Source of the DNA: Flavobacteriales bacterium UBA7382
Lineage (GTDB): Bacteria; Bacteroidota; Bacteroidia; Flavobacteriales_D; Sanyastnellaceae
Assembly: GCA_002469765.1 (NCBI GenBank)
Contig: DKNS01000175.1
Location: 1 to 17,625, forward strand
DNA: 17,625 nt
Reading direction: 5' to 3'
Position numbers and translations under genes: made by a program. Below, one piece after another: positions 13,678-17,625 of this stretch (its first letter is position 1; every line of letters begins with the position of its first letter). A model generated the notes under the pieces. It was not told where the DNA came from. It saw only the letters and a program-made list of their open reading frames with translations, and searched no databases.

Positions 13678-15146
13678 GAGGCGTGTGCAAGGTCGTCCAC
13701 GATTTTGGCTCCAAGCAAACAGAGTGGAATCCCGCCCCCAGGGTGCACGCTCCCCCCACAGAAATACAATCCCTCGAGTTGAGAGGATCTGTTGCGGTGC
13801 CGGAGAAAGGCGGCGGCCGCAGAATTGCTCGAGGCGCCGTACAGGGCCCCTTTCCAAGATCCTGTGAGCCCTTCAATGTCTTGGGGCCGGAGCACTTGTT
13901 CGCACACGATGTCTGGACATGTTCCCAACGTGCGTTTCACCTTGTCGAGTACCTCTGCTTTCAGTTTCTCCACCGCGTCGTCGGTCCATAGGTCGGGATC
14001 GGCTTTGACATTCATCAATACAAACCAATTCTCGTGGCCCTCGGGAGCGTCCTCGGGAAGTTCCTTCGATGTGATGTTGATGTACACAGTCGGGTCTGGT
14101 CCTGGCGTGCCTCGATCTTGGATGTGCTGGAACTCAGCTTTGTAGTCCTCACTGAAAAGGATGTTGTGGAGGCCCAACTGCGGGTGATGGCCGCGCACGC
14201 CCCAGTAGAAGATGATTCCGGATGTCGAGCGTTCTTGACCCAGGATCTTTTCCGGAGCCTTCAGGTCCGGGAGCAACTTTCGGTAGGTGGGGTGCAAGTC
14301 GGCGTTGCTGACCACAAGGTCAGCCTTGTGCGTGGTGCCTTGTGCGTCTTTCACGCCGGTCACGCGATGGTCGTTGTGCACGATTTGCACTGCTGCGCAC
14401 CCTGTGTGGATGGCCACACCGAGGTGGGTGGCCAGCTTTTCCAAATGCAACGGAATGGAACGCATGCCACCTTCCGGCAAAAAGGTTCCGATGCCATGTT
14501 CCAAGTGGGGAATGACGTGCATCATGGCCGGTGCCCGGTAAGGGTCGCTGCCGTTGTAGGTCGCGTAACGGTTGAACAGTTGTTGGAGCTTGGGTTCCTT
14601 GAACTGCCGGGCGTTGTGGCCATGCAACGTGCCCAGCAAGGGCAGCTTCCAAAAGCGGCCAAGCAGCTTCCACGCGGCAAGGCTCGCGTACGTTTTGAGG
14701 TTGTGCAGGCTGCGTTCCAAGAACACCCCACGCGTCAATTCGAAGGCGTCCCGGCTGGTGGCCAAATGACGCAGCAGCTCCTTGGTAGGCACCCCCCACC
14801 TCGTCTCCACGTCCTTGGCAAACTTGAGGTTGTCCGTCCACGCCACGAGGGGCTCTGGCTCGCCTTCCCAGAAATAGTGGGTGCTCCTATCCAGGGTGCG
14901 GTATGTGAATTGGGGAGGCCTTCCGGGCCCCTCGGGCACAAGGCGATCGAGCTCTTCCATCAGCTCCGGCATGGTGAACAGGGAAGGGCCGCGATCAAAC
15001 CTGTGGCCGGCATCCCGATGTTCTGCGAGTTTGCCACCCACGCTGTTTCCTGCTTCCAACATTGTCACGCGGTGACCCCGTGAGGCCATGCGCACGGCCG
15101 AAGCCAAACCGCCGACTCCTGCGCCAATGACCACCACGTCCTTCAC
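13674..15146 (-). CDS. crtD: Carotenoid 3,4-desaturase (CrtD-type, CrtI superfamily)
   Basis: A 490-residue FAD-dependent desaturase. The dinucleotide-binding motif is at the N-terminus (VIGAGVGGLASA, about 6-17, with the ribose-binding Glu31 in TMLEAG), followed by GGKL and FDRGPSLFTMPEL. FNRYATYNGSDPYRAP and FYWGVRG lie in the middle. The C-terminus has CGGSVHPGGGIPLCLL (463-478). This differs from the CrtI C-terminal signature of the second desaturase at the right edge (AGQLTTPGPGVPPSLISG), which points to 1-hydroxycarotenoid 3,4-desaturation rather than phytoene desaturation. The neighbour cruF makes its expected substrate. I use the GTG start at 15146 because GTGA overlaps the idi stop and the FAD motif starts six residues later. 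The TTG-started frame to 15200 lies inside idi. The stop overlaps the cruF start. Confidence 0.87.
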   Translation of the reverse strand: MKDVVVIGAGVGGLASAVRMASRGHRVTMLEAGNSVGGKLAEHRDAGHRFDRGPSLFTMPELMEELDRLVPEGPGRPPQFTYRTLDRSTHYFWEGEPEPLVAWTDNLKFAKDVETRWGVPTKELLRHLATSRDAFELTRGVFLERSLHNLKTYASLAAWKLLGRFWKLPLLGTLHGHNARQFKEPKLQQLFNRYATYNGSDPYRAPAMMHVIPHLEHGIGTFLPEGGMRSIPLHLEKLATHLGVAIHTGCAAVQIVHNDHRVTGVKDAQGTTHKADLVVSNADLHPTYRKLLPDLKAPEKILGQERSTSGIIFYWGVRGHHPQLGLHNILFSEDYKAEFQHIQDRGTPGPDPTVYINITSKELPEDAPEGHENWFVLMNVKADPDLWTDDAVEKLKAEVLDKVKRTLGTCPDIVCEQVLRPQDIEGLTGSWKGALYGASSNSAAAAFLRHRNRSSQLEGLYFCGGSVHPGGGIPLCLLGAKIVDDLAHAS

Positions 15147-15697
15147 CGCGCTGCGTGCAGCAAGGTGCCCACCACTTCTGGGAAGCAGATTTTGAACCAA
15201 GCCGTGTAGTTGTCAGGGTTCTCGGCGATGTCAGCTTCAAGGGCCTTGACGGGGATGTACTTCACTTCGGAAACCTCTTCGGGGTTGGGCTTCGCAGGAA
15301 CGTCGCTGTATCCGATGAGTACATGGTCGAGCTCGTGCTCAATCATGCCATGGTCCAAATCCGCCCGGTAGATGAAGGAAAATTTGGGTTCAAGTTGGCA
15401 CCGCATGCCCATTTCCTCGACAAGTCGCCGTTGAGCAGCTTCCAACACGGTCTCCCCATAACGAGGGTGGCTGCAGCAGGTGTTGGTCCAAAGCCCGCCA
15501 CTGTGGTACTTCTCCAACGCCCTTCTGTGGATGAGCAACTCACCACGGCTGTTGAACACGAAAATGCTGAATGCCCGATGGAGCACCCCCTGACGGTGGG
15601 CTTCCATCTTTTCCATGGCACCGATTTCGCGGTCCTCAGGGTCCACCAGAATCACATTTTCGACCACAGAATCGCGTTCAGAAGGTGCAAGTGTCAT
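15143..15697 (-). CDS. idi: Isopentenyl-diphosphate delta-isomerase, type 1
   Basis: A 184-residue type 1 Idi of the Nudix fold, which interconverts IPP and DMAPP. Active-site positions align with the E. coli enzyme: His34 and His40 (EAHRQGVLHRAFS), Cys75 and His77 in TNTCCSHP, the Nudix-type helix GETVLEAAQRRLVEEMG (Glu95), and the E-H-E pair (Glu120 and Glu122) in MIEHELDHVLIG. WFK near the C-terminus is also typical. The start overlaps the preceding stop (ATGA) and the stop overlaps the crtD GTG (GTGA). As ispH already yields both isomers, Idi here probably adjusts the ratio for GGPP and carotenoid synthesis. Confidence 0.95.
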   Translation of the reverse strand: MTLAPSERDSVVENVILVDPEDREIGAMEKMEAHRQGVLHRAFSIFVFNSRGELLIHRRALEKYHSGGLWTNTCCSHPRYGETVLEAAQRRLVEEMGMRCQLEPKFSFIYRADLDHGMIEHELDHVLIGYSDVPAKPNPEEVSEVKYIPVKALEADIAENPDNYTAWFKICFPEVVGTLLHAAR

Positions 15698-16188
15698 TTT
15701 CCAGTTTCAAGGTAAGTGAAGAAATCTTGAACAAACGCCGTATGCGCCGGATCGTCTTTCCAATGGCCGGCCTCGAGGGCATCTCGCACATGTTTTGCGT
15801 CGGCGTCCATGGCTTGGGCATAGTCCAAAAAGCTTGGTGTGTGGGATTGCACGCCCAAGCGCAACAGGGCCAAGTCTGGATGGTTGGGCAAAGCCTCGAG
15901 GGCCGAGTCGAGGACGGGTCGCCACGCTTGGAATGTCGTCAGTTTGTCCAGTGGATTCCACAATTCCTGGACTTTCTGGAGCTGTGCAGTAGCGTGAAAA
16001 GCCAAGCAAATCGAGTTGTCGGGATGGGATTTTCGGGCCTCCGCCATGCGCACAATGGCACTGTCGGCGGGCCCACCTTCGGAGGTTTGTCGGTACAGAT
16101 CTCGCCATGCAGCGAGCTCAGTTGGAGTTTGGCCCAGCAGGAGGGTGGGCGCACCCAGGAAGATTATCCAGGCAAGCGCGCGGGTCAT
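15694..16188 (-). CDS. Unknown secreted protein within the carotenoid operon
   Basis: A 164-residue protein of unknown function. An N-terminal signal peptide (MTRALAWIIFLGAPTLLLGQ) predicts export, probably to the periplasm. The mature part is all-helical and resembles tetratricopeptide-like pairs: PADSAIVRMAEARKSHPDNS, then LDSALEALPNHPDLALLRL, then VQSHTPSFLDY. Asn/Asp-Pro turns and Trp residues are conserved-looking. From memory, small proteins with the LRLxxQxxxPxFLxY pattern occur in flavobacterial genomes. The gene lies between crtB and idi; its TGA overlaps the idi start. I choose the ATG at 16188; a TTG at 16197 overlapping the crtB stop (TTGA) is possible. The position suggests a carotenoid-related role, such as binding, assembly or export of the pigment, but that is inference only. 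Confidence 0.8.
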   Translation of the reverse strand: MTRALAWIIFLGAPTLLLGQTPTELAAWRDLYRQTSEGGPADSAIVRMAEARKSHPDNSICLAFHATAQLQKVQELWNPLDKLTTFQAWRPVLDSALEALPNHPDLALLRLGVQSHTPSFLDYAQAMDADAKHVRDALEAGHWKDDPAHTAFVQDFFTYLETGK

Positions 16189-16193
16189 GAAGG

Positions 16194-17036
16194 TCAAAGG
16201 AGGTTGAAGCTGTGCCGGAGGTAAGACCCCACGAACAGGCTTGCCTTGCGACGGTTGGGGATGCGCACGCGTTCCTCCATGATGCGGTTGGTGGGCAGCG
16301 CCGCGATTTTTTGGAAGAGTCGCTGGTAGTACACGTACGCCACGTAGACACCAAGACGGCTTTCCTTAGGAAGCTTCACAATGCCCGAGTATGCATGCCT
16401 AAAATCGGTTGAGATTTCTGCTTCGATTTGTCGTTTGGCCTTCGCATTGAATGCGGCCATGTCGACGCCCGGGAAGTAGACCCTCCCTTTGTCTTCGAAG
16501 TCGTCTTTGAGGTCGCGCAGGAAGTTGACCTTCTGGAAGGCAGCCCCCAAGCTGCGGGCATTGGGCAACAGTCTTTCGTAGGTCTCACGGTCTCCGAACA
16601 CGAACACGTGCAGACACATGAGTCCAACAACTTCAGCCGAGCCGACGATGTAGTCGTCGTACGCATCGCGGTCATAGGCTGTCCTGTCCAAATCCCACTC
16701 CATGGAGCGCAGGAACAAGTCCACGTGCTCCCGGTCGATGTTGTACTTCTCGAAAGTGAGGGCGAACGCGTGCAAGATGGGGTTGGCACTCATGCCGTGA
16801 TCCAAGGCCCAGTATGTGTTTTCTTTGAAACGCGCGAACATCTCCGCCTGATGTGGCCCGTGCAACGTGTCCACGATTTCATCTGCGTAGCGCACGAAGC
16901 CGTAAATGTTGTAGATCGCCTCACGCAGGGACGGAGCCAAGAAGCGGATGCCGAGCGAAAAGCTCGTGCTGTACGCCTTGGTGGTGCGCTTGGCGCATTC
17001 GGCGGCCACATCGTTGTACAAACGGACAGAATCCAT
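16194..17036 (-). CDS. crtB: Phytoene synthase
   Basis: A 280-residue squalene/phytoene synthase that condenses two GGPP molecules to 15-cis-phytoene. The two Asp-rich metal sites are present: DEIVD (52-56) and DLKDD (175-179). YSTSFSLGI and the IYGFVRYAD stretch precede the first, and YFPG follows the second. The length equals that of typical flavobacterial CrtB. I chose the ATG at 17036, 7 bases after the crtI stop. Upstream starts (ATG at 17066, TTG at 17072) would add a basic stretch absent from the family and overlap crtI. The partners are crtI upstream and the unknown secreted-protein gene downstream (5 bases). Confidence 0.95.
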   Translation of the reverse strand: MDSVRLYNDVAAECAKRTTKAYSTSFSLGIRFLAPSLREAIYNIYGFVRYADEIVDTLHGPHQAEMFARFKENTYWALDHGMSANPILHAFALTFEKYNIDREHVDLFLRSMEWDLDRTAYDRDAYDDYIVGSAEVVGLMCLHVFVFGDRETYERLLPNARSLGAAFQKVNFLRDLKDDFEDKGRVYFPGVDMAAFNAKAKRQIEAEISTDFRHAYSGIVKLPKESRLGVYVAYVYYQRLFQKIAALPTNRIMEERVRIPNRRKASLFVGSYLRHSFNLL

Positions 17037-17043
17037 GGTCAAA

Positions 17044-17625
17044 TTAACCCGCTTGGGTGGTTGCATGTTCAACGGCCCCGTGGCGCTTCAGGAATTTGCC
17101 TGTTTCCTCGGCAGCGACTTCTCCAGAGATGAGGCTGGGCGGGACGCCTGGGCCAGGTGTGGTCAGCTGGCCGGCGAAGTGAAGGCCCGGCAATTTGCTG
17201 CGCATTTTTGGTTTCCAAAAGGCGGTTTGGCGCAGGGTGTTCGCGAGCCCATAAGCATTCCCTTTGAAGCTTGAATACTCTTGCTCAAACTCTTTGTGGG
17301 CGAAGCTCCGGGTGTACACCACATGCGGCCGCAAGTCCCGGCCAAGGTGGCGCTCCAATCGCACCATGATTTCTTCGAAGTACCGGTCGCGCTCCCCCCC
17401 TTGCTCGTCCAACCCTGGGGCAAGCGGAATCAAGAAGAAAAGGTTTTCGCACCCTTCCGGGGCCACGCTTTCGTCAGTGCGCGACGGGGCACTCACGTAG
17501 AACAGAGGGTCGTCTGGCCAAGATGTGCTGTCGTAAATGGTCTGGGCGTGTGGCCCAAATGGCGTGTCGAAAAACAGGTTGTGGTGCTAAAGTTCAGGCA
17601 CGCGAGTGTCCAGGCCAACATAGTA
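17044..17625 (-). pseudogene. crtI: Phytoene desaturase CrtI, C-terminal part, with in-frame TAG; cut by window edge
   Basis: The C-terminal end of a CrtI-type phytoene desaturase, the FAD enzyme that converts phytoene to lycopene. The visible protein runs from YYVGLDTRVPEL at the right edge, through an in-frame TAG (17589-17587), to HHNLFFDTPF, then LFYVSAPSRTDES, ENLFFLIPLAPGLDE, KGNAYGLANTL and the C-terminal signature FAGQLTTPGPGVPPSLISG. Both sides of the TAG match the same family block in the same frame, so one sense codon has become a stop. A single substitution from CAG, GAG, AAG or TTG would do this. Without readthrough the enzyme would lose its last 180 or so residues, including the C-terminal FAD-contacting motif. 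A GTG at 17496 gives an artificial 150-residue frame and is not a likely true start. A sequencing or assembly error near the end is a real alternative, because the operon otherwise looks intact. Confidence 0.8.

Noticed and set aside
14034..15083. Plus-strand open frame of 349 codons
   Set aside because: It is antisense to crtD, which has full-length family motifs.
17037..17072. Upstream starts for crtB (ATG 17066, TTG 17072)
   Set aside because: They overlap the crtI end and add residues not seen in CrtB; the ATG at 17036 aligns with the family start.
17044..17496. A separate 150-residue gene starting at GTG 17496
   Set aside because: The frame continues upstream with CrtI sequence on both sides of a TAG, so it is the tail of crtI, not a gene of its own.
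1..17625. tRNA, rRNA, CRISPR, insertion sequence or prophage signals
   Set aside because: No cloverleaf, repeat-spacer pattern, transposase motif or flanking repeats were found; nearly the whole window is accounted for by protein genes.

Overview
The window looks like a chromosomal segment from a fairly GC-rich member of the Bacteroidota, most likely a pigmented, aquatic, Flavobacteriales-like bacterium. This rests on family-specific gene forms and gene order: the long (about 400-residue) IspH, the mutL - rhomboid - rhomboid - endonuclease/exonuclease/phosphatase order, a carotenoid cluster with a fused CrtYcd-type lycopene cyclase, CruF and two CrtI-family desaturases, and TAnnTTTG-like promoter boxes with no clear Shine-Dalgarno sites. 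The genus cannot be named from the sequence. No mobile elements, tRNA or rRNA genes, or CRISPR arrays were seen.

Layout. (1) At 1-195 (+) is the tail of a TrpG/PabA-type glutamine amidotransferase. (2) At 144-3550 (-) is a three-gene set of predicted lipoproteins, read from right to left: a TPR + CsgG-like protein, an LPP20-like protein with extra C-terminal domains, and a small LPP20-like protein. (3) At 3635-5435 (+) are a saccharopine dehydrogenase-family gene and a small unknown gene, closed by a strong hairpin. (4) At 5565-11779 (+) is a compact run: ispH, a small membrane-anchored protein, mutL, two rhomboid proteases and a membrane-anchored EEP-fold hydrolase. (5) At 11790 to the right edge (-) is a tight eight-gene carotenoid operon, transcribed from crtI toward crtYcd: crtI - crtB - unknown secreted protein - idi - crtD - cruF - crtZ - crtYcd.

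How it works together. IspH and Idi make and balance IPP and DMAPP. CrtB makes phytoene and CrtI desaturates it to lycopene. CrtYcd cyclises, CrtZ hydroxylates the ring, and CruF plus CrtD hydrate and desaturate an uncyclised end. The set predicts a monocyclic, saproxanthin- or myxol-like carotenoid. No GGPP synthase (crtE) or ketolase (crtW) gene lies in the window.

Main points for a second look: an in-frame TAG inside otherwise well-conserved crtI near the right edge; an undescribed secreted protein translationally embedded in the carotenoid operon; the CsgG/LPP20 lipoprotein trio; TAccTTyG or TAttTTTG boxes 0-4 bases from several start codons, suggesting leaderless or very short leaders; a MutL with a degraded endonuclease motif; and a histone-H1-like basic tail on the membrane EEP protein.
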